Shown piece by piece: positions 22,867-31,879 of a stretch of DNA of 64,000 nt. The stretch spans positions 124,001-188,000 of the forward strand of contig NZ_FOQY01000002.1 in assembly GCF_900113865.1 (NCBI RefSeq). The letters are read 5' to 3'. The notes under the pieces were generated by a model. It did no database searches, had not been told where the DNA came from, and worked only from the letters and a program-made list of their open reading frames with translations. Position 1 is the stretch's first letter, and every line of letters starts with the position of its first letter. Made by a program: the position numbers and the translations under genes. The stretch is from Streptosporangium canum (GTDB taxonomy: Bacteria > Actinomycetota > Actinomycetes > Streptosporangiales > Streptosporangiaceae).

Positions 22867-24935
22867 CACTCCGGAGGAGCGCCGCCCCCGGCTTGCACGG
22901 GAGCCGGGGCAGTGCTCTCATCGTGCCCATGGTGGCCCGGAACGCCCATGATGCGATCGACGCGGTCTGGAAGTTCGAGTCCGCGAGGATCATCGCCGGG
23001 CTCACCAGGATGGTCCGCGACGTCGGCCTTGCCGAGGAGCTCGCGCAGGACGCGCTGGTGGCCGCGCTGGAACAGTGGCCCGGACAGGGTGTCCCGGATA
23101 ATCCGGGCGCATGGCTCATGACCACCGCCAAACGCCGAGCCATCGATCACATCCGCCGCGGCGAGCGGCTGGAACGCAAGCACGAAGAGATCGCCCACGC
23201 GCTGGAACAGCAGAGTCTCGAAGAAGGCGTGGACGACGACGTCCTGCGTCTGATGTTCATCTCCTGCCACCCGGTGCTGCAGGCCGAGGCGAGGGCCGCG
23301 CTGACGCTCCGCCTGCTCGGCGGTCTGACCGCCCTGGAGATCGCCCGGGCGTTCCTCGTGTCCGAGCAGGCCGTCGCCCAGCGCATCGCCGGCGCCAAAC
23401 GCACTCTCGCCGACGAGAGGGTTCCGTTCGAACTGCCTCCCGGGCCGGAACTCGCCGGACGGCTGGCGTCCGTGCTCGAGGTCATCTACCTGATCTTCAA
23501 CGAGGGCTACTCGGCGACGTCCGGCGACGATCTGATGCGCCCGTCCCTCTGCCTGGAGGCGCTCCGGCTGGGCCGGCTGCTGGCCGAGCTGGCGCCCCGG
23601 CAGGCCGAGGTCCACGGCCTGGTCGCGCTGATGGAGATCCAGGCGTCGCGTTCGGCCGCGCGGACCGGCCCCTCGGGCGAGCCCGTCCAGCTGCACGAGC
23701 AGAACCGCGGACGCTGGGATCAGCTCCTCATCCGCCGCGGTTTCGCGGCGATGTTGCGGGCGAGGGAGGCCGGCGGCCCGCCCGGCCCGTACGTGCTGCA
23801 GGCCGCGATCGCCGTCTCCCACGCGCAGGCGAAGACCGCCCAGGAGACGGACTGGGGGCAGATCGCGGCCCTCTACGGAGCGCTGGTCCGGCTGGTGCCG
23901 TCGCCCGTGGTCCAGCTCAACCGTGCCGTGGCGCTGGGGATGGCCCGCGGGCCCCAGGCGGGGCTGGACATCGTCGACACGCTGACCTCCGATCCCGCGC
24001 TCAAGAACTACCATCTGCTGTCCGGCGTGCGCGGCGACTTCCTGGCCAGGCTCGGACGGCATGACGAGGCCAGGACGGAGTTCGAGCGCGCGGCCTCGCT
24101 CACGCACAACGCCCCCGAACGCGCTTTCCTGCTCAAGCGGGCCGCTACCGGCACAACCCGGGTGGCGGGAGTCACGCTGGGCCAGGCCGCGGAGAGGTTC
24201 CTGGCCCGCGAGGATCTGGACGCCGAGACGATCCGCTCCTACGGCCAGACCCTGCGCCGGATGTGCCTGGACCTCGGAGCGGGCACCCCGCTGGCCGAAG
24301 TGACCGCAGGGAAGATGTCCACGGTCTTCGCCGTCGTCTGGAACGGGGCGGCCGCCAAGACCTGGAACCGGCACCGCGCGGCCGTCCGCTCCTTCTCCGC
24401 CTGGGCGTCCGTCGACGATCTCTCCGCCGGACTGGCCCGAAAGCCGGAGAGCCGCGAGCGCAGACCGTCCATAGGTCCGCCACAGCTCGACGCCCTCTGG
24501 GAGCGTCGGGACACGGCACCGCGCGAGAAGACGTTGTGGCGGCTCCTTCACGAGTCGTCGGCCGCCGCCAGAACGGCTCTGTCCCTCAACGTCGAAGATC
24601 TCGACCTGGAGAACCGGCGCGGACGCGTCACCACCAAGAACGGGCCGGTCTGGCTGTCCTGGCGGTCCGGCGCCGCCCGCCTGCTGCCCCAACTGGTGGA
24701 GGGCCGGACCCGAGGCCCGCTGTTCCTGGCCGACCGGAGACCCGCACCGGCCCGGATGCCCCGACCCGCCGACCTCTGCCCCGACACCGGGCGGGGACGG
24801 CTCTCCTACGAACGCGCCGAATATCTCTTCAAACAGGCCACCAGGTCACTCGACCCGTCAGGCGCGGGCTACACTCTCCACCAGCTCGGCCGCTCCGCCC
24901 TTGACCGTCGGCGAGATTCTCCGGTGCCCCGCTGA
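22863..24935 (+). CDS. ECF42-type sigma factor fused in frame to a degenerate tyrosine integrase
   Basis: 690 codons without interruption. Residues of about 20-425 are a complete ECF42 sigma factor: region 2 (AIDAVWKFESARIIAGL and LAEELAQDALVAALEQW), region 4 (TALEIARAFLVSEQAVAQRI) and the TPR-like ECF42 extension (FNEGYSATSGDDLMRPSLCL onward) ending near ERAFLLKRAA. From about residue 433 (VTLGQAAERFLAREDLDAET) the sequence is an actinobacterial tyrosine-recombinase: core-binding domain (AAAKTWNRHRAAVRSFSAWA) and catalytic domain (ALSLNVEDLDLENRR). The recombinase looks inactive: the first catalytic Arg position is Ala, the HxLRHS box reads HQLGRS, and the tail with the last His and Tyr is absent. 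ECF42 proteins normally stop where the fusion begins. The internal ATG at 22929 is an alternative start. Confidence 0.85.
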   Translation: MTLRRSAAPGLHGSRGSALIVPMVARNAHDAIDAVWKFESARIIAGLTRMVRDVGLAEELAQDALVAALEQWPGQGVPDNPGAWLMTTAKRRAIDHIRRGERLERKHEEIAHALEQQSLEEGVDDDVLRLMFISCHPVLQAEARAALTLRLLGGLTALEIARAFLVSEQAVAQRIAGAKRTLADERVPFELPPGPELAGRLASVLEVIYLIFNEGYSATSGDDLMRPSLCLEALRLGRLLAELAPRQAEVHGLVALMEIQASRSAARTGPSGEPVQLHEQNRGRWDQLLIRRGFAAMLRAREAGGPPGPYVLQAAIAVSHAQAKTAQETDWGQIAALYGALVRLVPSPVVQLNRAVALGMARGPQAGLDIVDTLTSDPALKNYHLLSGVRGDFLARLGRHDEARTEFERAASLTHNAPERAFLLKRAATGTTRVAGVTLGQAAERFLAREDLDAETIRSYGQTLRRMCLDLGAGTPLAEVTAGKMSTVFAVVWNGAAAKTWNRHRAAVRSFSAWASVDDLSAGLARKPESRERRPSIGPPQLDALWERRDTAPREKTLWRLLHESSAAARTALSLNVEDLDLENRRGRVTTKNGPVWLSWRSGAARLLPQLVEGRTRGPLFLADRRPAPARMPRPADLCPDTGRGRLSYERAEYLFKQATRSLDPSGAGYTLHQLGRSALDRRRDSPVPR

Positions 24936-25178
24936 CCTGTGGCGGAGGTGGGGAGAGACCGAAAACGGGTCGACAGAAGACGCGCCGGACGATGGTATGA
25001 ACATCGGCCGGGGACGTCGGGCGGACGGCGGGTGCGGGCCGTATCGGGTCAGCCACCAGACCGGCCCTGACCGGCATGGTTATTCATTCCGGTATGGGTC
25101 TCATCCTGCTATCGATATTGGACATGACCCGGACCGGCCTGGTCTGCTCTCACCGTTCACCGACAGCGAGGAGTCCCC

Positions 25179-25259
25179 ATGTCACATCGCCTCACCCCCA
25201 CCCGAGGGCCGCGGTTCAGGACGGAGCCGGGTGCCGCCGTCCTGACCGTGTCCGGGTGA
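25179..25259 (+). CDS. 26-residue leader peptide ahead of an MFS exporter
   Basis: ATG 25179 has a near-ideal GAGGAG five bases upstream. The product MSHRLTPTRGPRFRTEPG, continuing for eight more residues, ends at a TGA that overlaps the GTG start of the exporter (GTGA). The exporter itself has no ribosome site of its own, so its translation likely depends on this leader. Such leaders can act as attenuators responding to ribosome-targeting drugs; that role is inference. The 243-bp gap before it (24936-25178) shows no gene. Confidence 0.55.
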   Translation: MSHRLTPTRGPRFRTEPGAAVLTVSG

Positions 25260-26581
25260 ATTCTCCTCGGCGGTCCGTGGTCCGCCGTCGCCGGGCGGGC
25301 AGGCCATCGGATCGGCGGGTGATCGTGGTGGTCGTGGGAGTGCAGTTCGCCATCTCGCTCGGATTCTTCGCGGTGATGGCGCACCTGGTGTCCCATCTGC
25401 GACATGATCTCGGCATGCTCGCCGGGACCATCACCCTGGTGCTCGGCGCGCGGATCGCGGTCCAGTACGCGCTGTTCCTGCCGGTGGGCGCGGTGACCGA
25501 TCTGATCGGCGCGACCAGGGCGGGGGTTCTGGCCTGCTCGCTGCGCGCGGCGGGATTCGTGCTGCTCGGGACCGCGGACGAGCTCGCCGGGCTGCTCGGT
25601 GCGGCCGTGCTGCTGGGAGCGGGCGGTGCGCTGTTCCATCCCACCGCCCAGTCCCTGCTGGCCGGGCTGGCACCCGCTCGCCGCTCCCGGGGATTCGCGG
25701 CCTACGTGATCGCCGGGCAGGTGGCGGCGGTGGCCGGTCCACCTGCGGGGCTGGTCCTGCTGAGCGCCGGATTCTGGGTGCTGTCGGCCGCGGCGGCGGC
25801 CGCGTGGGCGATCGCCGCCGTGCTGTTCATCCTGCTGGGGGAGGAGCGTCGCACCGCTCCCCACCCGGACCCGCGTCCCCCCGCGGCGCGATGGGCCGGC
25901 GTCCGGCTCGGCACGCGGATGGTCGCCGAGGGAGTGGCGGAGGCGCTGCGCGATCGGCGGTTCGTGCGCTTCGCCATGGTCGCCGCGCCCAGCACGTTGC
26001 TCGTCGACCAGATCGTGACCGTCGTCCCGCTCAAGGACGTCGGGGCGGGCGCGACGACCCTGTTCTTCTCGGTGGTGGCGATGGTCGCGACGGCGGTGCA
26101 GCCGTGGTGCGCGGCGGGCGGGCGGGGGGAGCGCCCGTGGGTGCTGCGGGGCGGGCTGCTCTGCGCGGCAGCCGGCTATCTGGTGCTGCTCGCCACGCCG
26201 TCGGAGGGCGGCGGCCAGATGGCCGGGATCCTGGCGGCCGCCGTACTCAACGGGCTGGGCAACGGGCTCATGCAGCCGGCGCTGTTCCAGACCGTCACGC
26301 GGTGCGCGCCGGCCCATCGGTTCGGGGCTTATCTGGGGGTGCTCAGCTTCCTGTCGGGCGGGTGCGCCTTCCTGGGAGGGCTCGCGGTGGGCCGGCTGTT
26401 CGACGCCGGGGAGTGGGGGCCGTCGTTGGCGCTGGCAGCCCTCGGCCTGGTCGCGCTGCTGTCCGCCGCGGCCTGCGGCCTGCTCGACCTCCGGCCCGCC
26501 GGGAGCGGAGCCGTGCCTCCGCACCGCCCCCACCCCGTCCCGGCCACGCCCGGCGCGGCTGAGGGATCCGGCGGTCGATGA
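25256..26581 (+). CDS. MFS transporter
   Basis: 441 residues from the GTG at 25256, coupled to the upstream leader ORF. Twelve hydrophobic segments; the loop FLPVGAVTDLIGATRAGVLA fits motif A of MFS drug exporters. An ATG 60 codons upstream exists in frame but would overlap the leader and adds no membrane character. The substrate is unknown; small-molecule efflux is likely. It converges on the LysR gene 19 bp further on. Confidence 0.8.
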   Translation: MNSPRRSVVRRRRAGRPSDRRVIVVVVGVQFAISLGFFAVMAHLVSHLRHDLGMLAGTITLVLGARIAVQYALFLPVGAVTDLIGATRAGVLACSLRAAGFVLLGTADELAGLLGAAVLLGAGGALFHPTAQSLLAGLAPARRSRGFAAYVIAGQVAAVAGPPAGLVLLSAGFWVLSAAAAAAWAIAAVLFILLGEERRTAPHPDPRPPAARWAGVRLGTRMVAEGVAEALRDRRFVRFAMVAAPSTLLVDQIVTVVPLKDVGAGATTLFFSVVAMVATAVQPWCAAGGRGERPWVLRGGLLCAAAGYLVLLATPSEGGGQMAGILAAAVLNGLGNGLMQPALFQTVTRCAPAHRFGAYLGVLSFLSGGCAFLGGLAVGRLFDAGEWGPSLALAALGLVALLSAAACGLLDLRPAGSGAVPPHRPHPVPATPGAAEGSGGR

Positions 26582-26600
26582 TCTCAGCGCCGGCCGTCCG

Positions 26601-27614
26601 TCACCGGGCCGCGGGATCGGCGCCGGCGTCCGTTCTCCTGCCTGCGGCACCGGGCGTGATCAAGGTCGACGCGTCCGGGCCACGTGCGTCACGTCCGCTC
26701 ACGGGGGCGCGGCACGACGGGTCCCGTTCGGGGGCGGGTCCGGTGAACGCCCGGCGGCTGTGCACGAGCAACTCGCGCATCGCGGGGCTGTGCGTGTCCT
26801 TCCAGATCAGGGCGAGCAGGGCGGGTGTTTCGACGTCGTCGACGGTGAGGGCGGTGAGCCGGTCGCGGTGGTGCGCGGCCATCGAGTCGCTGAGGACGGC
26901 GACGGCGAGCCCGCGGGCGGCGAGGTCGGCGATGGCGTCCGCGGCGCTGGCCTGCAGCGCGATCACCGGCTGGATGCCCTGTGCCGCGCAGGCCTGGTCG
27001 AACACCGTGCGCAGGCCGGTGCCGGGGGGCATGCACACGATCGGGTAGGCGCTCAGGTCGCGCAGGGTGACCCGCTCCTGTTCCGTCAGGGGGTGCCCGG
27101 CCGGCACCGCCGCGACGAGCCGCTCGCTGATGATCGTCAGCGCGTCCAGCCCGCCGGGGGTGGCGGTCGCGGTCCCGACGAGAGCCAGGTCGAGGGTGCC
27201 GCCGCGCACCCCCTCGATGAGCCGGTCGGAGTTGTCCTCCAGCAGCGAGATCTCCACACCGGGATGCGCCCGGTGGAAGGCGGCGAGGGCGTCGAACAGC
27301 GGCGTGACGGTGCAGCCGATGACCATCCCGACCGTGAGCCGGCCCCGGATCAGGTCGGTCACCTCGCCCACCGCCTGGCTGAGGGCGCCGACGGCGGCGA
27401 GCGCGGCGCGGGCGTGTTCGAGCGCGGCCTTTCCCGCGACGGTGAGGGTGGCGGTGCGCGCCGACCGGTCGAACAGCTCGGCGCCGAGCTCGCGTTCCAG
27501 CTGGCGGATCTGGGCGCTGACGCCGGACTGGCTGATGTGCACCCGCTCGGCCGCCCGGGTGAAGTTCCGCTCCTCGGCGACCGCGACGAAGTATTCCAGC
27601 TGCCTCAGTTCCAT
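26601..27614 (-). CDS. LysR-family transcriptional regulator
   Basis: 337 residues. The N-terminal winged helix (LRQLEYFVAVAEERNFTRAA followed by HISQSGVSAQIRQLERELGA) is classic LysR; the effector domain starts near residue 90 (RGRLTVGMVIG). The last 35 residues are low-complexity and extend past the usual end. It lies 11 bp downstream of an MFS gene on the same strand and is probably co-transcribed with it and its regulator. Confidence 0.88.
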   Translation of the reverse strand: MELRQLEYFVAVAEERNFTRAAERVHISQSGVSAQIRQLERELGAELFDRSARTATLTVAGKAALEHARAALAAVGALSQAVGEVTDLIRGRLTVGMVIGCTVTPLFDALAAFHRAHPGVEISLLEDNSDRLIEGVRGGTLDLALVGTATATPGGLDALTIISERLVAAVPAGHPLTEQERVTLRDLSAYPIVCMPPGTGLRTVFDQACAAQGIQPVIALQASAADAIADLAARGLAVAVLSDSMAAHHRDRLTALTVDDVETPALLALIWKDTHSPAMRELLVHSRRAFTGPAPERDPSCRAPVSGRDARGPDASTLITPGAAGRRTDAGADPAAR

Positions 27615-27625
27615 GAATACGGATT

Positions 27626-28849
27626 CTAGCTTTTAGTAGATCCATCTGTTGAGCTTCTGGCCATCGGGTGACCAGGGGTGGTGTCCAGGCCCGGCCTCGG
27701 GAGGAGGCCGCGCGCCAGCGCCAGCGTGACCGTCACCGACGCCCCGGCCATGACGGCGATCGCCGTACCCGGCGAGGTGTGCTGAGCGAGCGTGCCGGCG
27801 AGGGCTGCGGCGACGCCCTGCATGGTGATCATGCCGGAGGAGTGCAGTCCCAGCGCGTGCCCGCTCATCTCGGCCGGGGTCAGGTCCATCAGCCGCCGCT
27901 GCAGCACCAGGCTCGCCGCGTATCCGATCGAGGCCACCGTCACGGCCGCGACGGCGAGCGGCACCGGCGGATCCACGGCGAACACCAGGTACGGCGCGGC
28001 CAGCAGGAGCAGCAGCGCGGTGCCGAGCCGTGCCTGCCACCGCGCCGGCACGAACCGGCCGACCAGAACGTCCCCGGCCAGCATGCCGGACGCGGCGCAG
28101 GCGAAGAGCGTCCCGGCCTGCTCGGGCGCGAACGGTACGAACAGCGACTCGCAGCCGACGATCAGCCCGTTCGGCACCCACAGTGCCAGGTAGACGCGGC
28201 GGCGGGGCGCCGAGGACCACAGCCGCGCGTTGGAGCGCCACGTCGCGGCCGCCGACGGCCGCCCCGAGGCCCGCGGCGCCCGCGCGCTGAGACCGAACCT
28301 GGCGGCGCCCGCCGCGACGAGGTACAAGGCGGCGCCGGCCAGCAGCGTGCCGCGCGGCGACAACGCCGACACCAGCACGCCGCCCGCCGCGAACCCGCAG
28401 ACCTGCATGATCCCGACGGACATGTTGACCAGCGACCGCCCGAGCAGGTAGCCGTCCGCGGGCAGGATCTCGTTCAGCAGCCCGTAGCGCACCCCGCCGC
28501 CCACCGAACCGACCAGGCCGAGCCCCAGGATGATCGCGAAGACGCCCGGCAGCGGCAGACCGGGCACGGCCAGGACCGCGGTGCCGAGGCAGAAGGCCAG
28601 CGCCACTCCCGTCATCGCGGCGCGCGGCGGAAGCCGGTCGGCGGCCGACAGCAGCACGGCCGCGCCGATCACCTGGGCCAGCGAGGAACCGAACATGCTG
28701 AGGGCGGCCAGCAGCGGTGACCCGGTGGCCGCGTACACCAGCACGCCCAGCGCCAGCCCGCTCACGGTCATGGCCGCCACCTGCGCGGAGACGGCCAGGA
28801 AGAGCGGAGTGAACTCCGGCGTGCGCAGGAGTTCGCGGTAGGTACGCAT
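27626..28849 (-). CDS. MFS transporter
   Basis: 407 residues, ATG at 28849, with about twelve hydrophobic segments from FLAVSAQVAAMTVSGLALG onward. Organised as the first gene of a two-gene unit with the LysR regulator. The SADRLPPR loop matches MFS motif A. An exporter role is likely; the substrate is unknown. Confidence 0.82.
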   Translation of the reverse strand: MRTYRELLRTPEFTPLFLAVSAQVAAMTVSGLALGVLVYAATGSPLLAALSMFGSSLAQVIGAAVLLSAADRLPPRAAMTGVALAFCLGTAVLAVPGLPLPGVFAIILGLGLVGSVGGGVRYGLLNEILPADGYLLGRSLVNMSVGIMQVCGFAAGGVLVSALSPRGTLLAGAALYLVAAGAARFGLSARAPRASGRPSAAATWRSNARLWSSAPRRRVYLALWVPNGLIVGCESLFVPFAPEQAGTLFACAASGMLAGDVLVGRFVPARWQARLGTALLLLLAAPYLVFAVDPPVPLAVAAVTVASIGYAASLVLQRRLMDLTPAEMSGHALGLHSSGMITMQGVAAALAGTLAQHTSPGTAIAVMAGASVTVTLALARGLLPRPGLDTTPGHPMARSSTDGSTKS

Positions 28850-28924
28850 GATCGGATTCTGGGTGAGCCCGCCGTACGGGCAGTAATGTTTCGCGGAGGG
28901 GCGAAACGGTGGGCCGGGTCGGGC

Positions 28925-29890
28925 TCACGCCGTGAGCACGATCTTGCCGCGGGCGTGCTCCGCCTCGAGGAGGCGGATGGCGTCGGCGGTCTCGCTCAGT
29001 GGGTACGTCCGTTCGATCACCGGGGTGATCTTTCCTGTCGCGACGAGCCCGGCGAGGAGGGCCAGGTCCTCGGCGCTGCGTCTGGCGGCCAGTCCGCGGA
29101 GTCTCTGGCTCAGGAACGGCGAGGTCACGGCGGCGGCGATCAGTCGTGGCAGGGGACCGAGCACCGCGCCGCCGGCGCCGCTGGAGGAGACGTAGACACC
29201 CTTCGGCGTGAGCACCCGGCGGAACGCGGAGAGCCGGTGGTTGCCTGCGAGGTCGATGACGACGTCGAATCGGCCCGCGCCCCGGGTGACGTCCTCGCGG
29301 GTGTAGTCGATCACGTGGTGGGCGCCGATCGAGCGCACCAGATCCAGGTTGCGGGTGCTGCAGACGCCGGTGGCCTCCGCGCCGAGCGTCCTCGCGAGCT
29401 GGACGGTGAAGGTGCCGACCCCACCGGAGGCTCCGTTGACGAGCACCGTCCGGCCGGGTCCGGCCTCGCCGAGCCGTAGCGCCTGCAGCGCGGTCGTCGC
29501 GGCCACCGGCAGGGTGGCCGCCTGCGCGAACGTCACCTCCGCGGGTTTCGGGGCCAGGTGCGCTACCGGCGCCGCCACGTACTCGGCGAAACCCCGCTGG
29601 CTCATCTCGCCGAACACTTCGTCGCCGACCCGCAGCCCCGTCGCTTTCGCGCCGACCGCTTCCACCGTCCCGGCGACGGCGCGCCCCAGGATGGTCTGTC
29701 TCGGGCGCCGGAGCCCGAACGCGAGGCGCAGGAGGGCGGGGGAACCGTGCATGGCGGCCAGGTCGCCGTGGTTGACGGAAGCGGCGCGGACCCGCACGAG
29801 CACCTCGTCGTCGCCGATGGCGGGCTTCTCGACATCGGTGTGGCGCAGGACCTCGGCTGAGCCGTACTCGTCGTAGACGATCGCTTTCAC
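28925..29890 (-). CDS. NAD(P)-dependent zinc-independent alcohol dehydrogenase / quinone oxidoreductase (MDR)
   Basis: 321 residues from GTG 29890, which has GAGGAG five bases upstream. Medium-chain dehydrogenase fold: GroES-like N-terminal half and a Rossmann domain with VLVNGASGGVGTFTVQLAR. The zinc-binding Cys/His set of true alcohol dehydrogenases is absent, which points to the quinone oxidoreductase-like branch reducing quinones or enals with NADPH. Three 19-bp tandem repeats lie 72-128 bases upstream. Confidence 0.85.
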   Translation of the reverse strand: MKAIVYDEYGSAEVLRHTDVEKPAIGDDEVLVRVRAASVNHGDLAAMHGSPALLRLAFGLRRPRQTILGRAVAGTVEAVGAKATGLRVGDEVFGEMSQRGFAEYVAAPVAHLAPKPAEVTFAQAATLPVAATTALQALRLGEAGPGRTVLVNGASGGVGTFTVQLARTLGAEATGVCSTRNLDLVRSIGAHHVIDYTREDVTRGAGRFDVVIDLAGNHRLSAFRRVLTPKGVYVSSSGAGGAVLGPLPRLIAAAVTSPFLSQRLRGLAARRSAEDLALLAGLVATGKITPVIERTYPLSETADAIRLLEAEHARGKIVLTA

Positions 29891-29961
29891 GCGTGCTCCT
29901 CGTTTCGGTGGCGGATCGGCGCGGCCCCCGGGGCGGGGGACGTCGCGCGGGAGACGTTCGC

Positions 29962-30018
29962 CCGGTGTGGTTCTCCAGGGCCGGTGTGGTTTTCCAAGGC
30001 CGGTGTGGTTCTCCAGGG
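29962..30018. repeat. Three tandem 19-bp repeats
   Basis: Units at 29962-29980, 29981-29999 and 30000-30018. The outer two are identical (CCGGTGTGGTTCTCCAGGG); the middle one has two substitutions. They fill the short gap between the HAAS-like gene stop (30036) and the dehydrogenase start (29890). Confidence 0.9.
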
Positions 30019-30035
30019 AGGGCATCGGCGGCCGC

Positions 30036-30986
30036 TCAGCGGCGACGCGCTCGGGCGATCCCCTCGGCGACGGTGTGGACGAGCGTGCCGACGGAGGTCA
30101 CGACGAGTCCCGTGCCGATCCACTGAGGTACGCTCTGCGGCCACCCGGCCGCCTCGACGAATGCCGGGTTGAGCACCCTGTCGTTCACCGCGAGCCAGAT
30201 CAACGTGACCGCGCAGGCGATGAGGACCAGCGACCCGGTGACGGCGAGGGGAACGCTCCAGCGCGCGTAGTACTTCGCGAAGGAGAAGCCGAGGCTCGCG
30301 ATCACCAGGGCGATGAAGAGGTACACGATGCCGGTCTCCCACAGCCAGGGCGAGAGCACGCCGATGGGATCGCCGGCCGCGTCCGTCTCGGTGCTCACCG
30401 CCGGTGAGAGCAGCACGAGGGTGGTGAAGAGGACCAGCAGCACCGTCTGGGTGATCAGCTCGCCGTACCGGGCGCGGCGGCTGGGCGGCTCCGGCAGCGC
30501 GGCGGGGGTCCAGGGCCGTGCCGGCGTCCGGCGCGGTGCGGCGGTGCGTTCGATGATCGCGAAGAGGAGCGTCGTCCAGAGGACGATGTGGGCGCCGGCC
30601 GTGAGGGCCGCGCCGAGGGGGTCGCCGATCAAGCGGGGGGCGGTGGCGCCCTGGAGGCCCCGCACGAGTCCGACGACCGCGGCGACGGCGGGCACGATCG
30701 TCGTCAGCAGGGTGGCCAGCAGCCGCGTGTAGTCGAGGTACAGTGCGGGGCCGATGAGCTGGAGCGGACGATCGGCGTAGCCGGCGGCCAGCCGCGCCGG
30801 GTCGCCGAGTTCGGTGAGCGCCGCGAGCTCCGCTTCGGCGGGGCCGCTCCCGGCTTCGAGACGATCGTCGACGGCGTCCGCGATCGAGGCGCGGAGTTCC
30901 TTTTCGATGCCGGGGCGCTGCCTGCCGGGCAGGTGGCGCAGGATCGCGTCGACGTAGCGGTCGGTGAGGGTGCTCGTGGTGGTCAT
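30036..30986 (-). CDS. HAAS/permease-prefix domain membrane protein
   Basis: 316 residues. Residues 1-75 form the cytoplasmic helical HAAS-type domain (DRYVDAILRHLPGRQRPGIE, with LGDPARLAAGY), then about six transmembrane segments. These proteins are typically encoded directly after a PadR repressor and form its output. Start codon overlaps the PadR stop by ATGA. Confidence 0.8.
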   Translation of the reverse strand: MTTTSTLTDRYVDAILRHLPGRQRPGIEKELRASIADAVDDRLEAGSGPAEAELAALTELGDPARLAAGYADRPLQLIGPALYLDYTRLLATLLTTIVPAVAAVVGLVRGLQGATAPRLIGDPLGAALTAGAHIVLWTTLLFAIIERTAAPRRTPARPWTPAALPEPPSRRARYGELITQTVLLVLFTTLVLLSPAVSTETDAAGDPIGVLSPWLWETGIVYLFIALVIASLGFSFAKYYARWSVPLAVTGSLVLIACAVTLIWLAVNDRVLNPAFVEAAGWPQSVPQWIGTGLVVTSVGTLVHTVAEGIARARRR

Positions 30987-31318
30987 GACTCGCCCTTCAG
31001 GGTGCGGAACGCGGTGTCGAGCTCATCCCAGCCGCGGCTCAGGGTGTCGGCGAGTGCGACGCCCTTGTCGCTCGTGCGGTAGAACTTGCGCGGCCGGGAC
31101 TCCTCGGTGTTCCAGTCGCTGGTCAGGAGCTCCTGTTTCTCGAGGCGGCGCAGGAGCGGGTAGAGGGTGTTTGCGTCGACGGTGAAACCACGCCGGCCGA
31201 GCAGGTCGAGCAGGGCGTATCCGTAGTTCGGCTGCTTCAGGATGAGCAGGCAGGCGAGCACGACGGTGCCCCGTCGAAGTTCCTGCAGGTGGGTCGAGAG
31301 CAGCTCATCGTCCAGCAT
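30983..31318 (-). CDS. PadR-family transcriptional repressor
   Basis: 111 residues, the usual size of short PadR proteins: winged helix with YGYALLDLLGRRGFTVDANT then LYPLLRRLEKQELL, and a short C-terminal dimerisation helix. A perfect 14-bp palindrome sits four bases before the start codon, so autorepression of this operon is likely. Confidence 0.88.
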   Translation of the reverse strand: MLDDELLSTHLQELRRGTVVLACLLILKQPNYGYALLDLLGRRGFTVDANTLYPLLRRLEKQELLTSDWNTEESRPRKFYRTSDKGVALADTLSRGWDELDTAFRTLKGES

Positions 31319-31322
31319 GGAA

Positions 31323-31336
31323 ACACAATATTGTGT
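31323..31336. promoter_or_regulatory. PadR operator candidate ACACAATATTGTGT
   Basis: Perfect 14-bp palindrome immediately upstream of the PadR ATG at 31318, overlapping where the ribosome site or -10 would be. The following gap to 31487 shows nothing else. Confidence 0.65.
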
Positions 31337-31487
31337 GCCACACAGTAATGCAATGCGCCGGCCGGAGGAACGGATCTCCAGCCGGGCCGCGTAGCACGCC
31401 GTCGTCTCCGACCATCAGGGGCAGGAAGTCGGCGTACAGGAGGCGCCGCCGGTGGTGCGCCGGGTACGGTGGCCCCCGCCCATGACG

Positions 31488-31841
31488 TCATGGCTGGGAG
31501 ACAAGCTGGATCCGGATGCCGTTGTCATAGGGAACGACGATCGTCTGGTCACGGCCGAGGGTCCAGGTCCCGCTGACGAGGAAGAGACGGCCGCCGGAGG
31601 CCAGGAGCAGCCGGAAGCCGCGATACCGGTAGGCGGAGGCGGGATCCTTCAACAACAGGCTCTGATTGGACAGACCCGTCATCTCCAAGGAGACGCCGAA
31701 GCAGTCGAAGCGGGCGCGTGTGGCGACATAGCCGAAGTAGATCAGCAGCGCGGTCGCCGGCGTCGTCGGGCCGACCGCCTCGGTGAGCTGCCGGATCCGG
31801 GCCGAGATCGGTTCCTGCGGCGGCGGCTCCTGGCTCGTCAC
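31488..31841 (-). CDS. Hypothetical protein, possibly a truncated membrane protein
   Basis: 117 residues from GTG 31841. One hydrophobic stretch (TPATALLIYFGYVATRARFD) is followed by YFGYV and GLSNQSLLLKDPASAYRYRG, a pattern seen at the N-terminus of larger actinobacterial membrane proteins. The expected further membrane segments are missing, so it may be shortened. It lies 38 bp downstream of the AraC gene on the same strand. Confidence 0.45.
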   Translation of the reverse strand: MTSQEPPPQEPISARIRQLTEAVGPTTPATALLIYFGYVATRARFDCFGVSLEMTGLSNQSLLLKDPASAYRYRGFRLLLASGGRLFLVSGTWTLGRDQTIVVPYDNGIRIQLVSQP

Positions 31842-31879
31842 TCTCCCCCGGCGACGGGCCGGGGCTCTCCGGGAGCCGG

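Noticed and set aside
29962-30018. The three 19-bp repeats read as a mini CRISPR array.
   Set aside because: Units are directly abutting with no spacers, and there are no cas genes.
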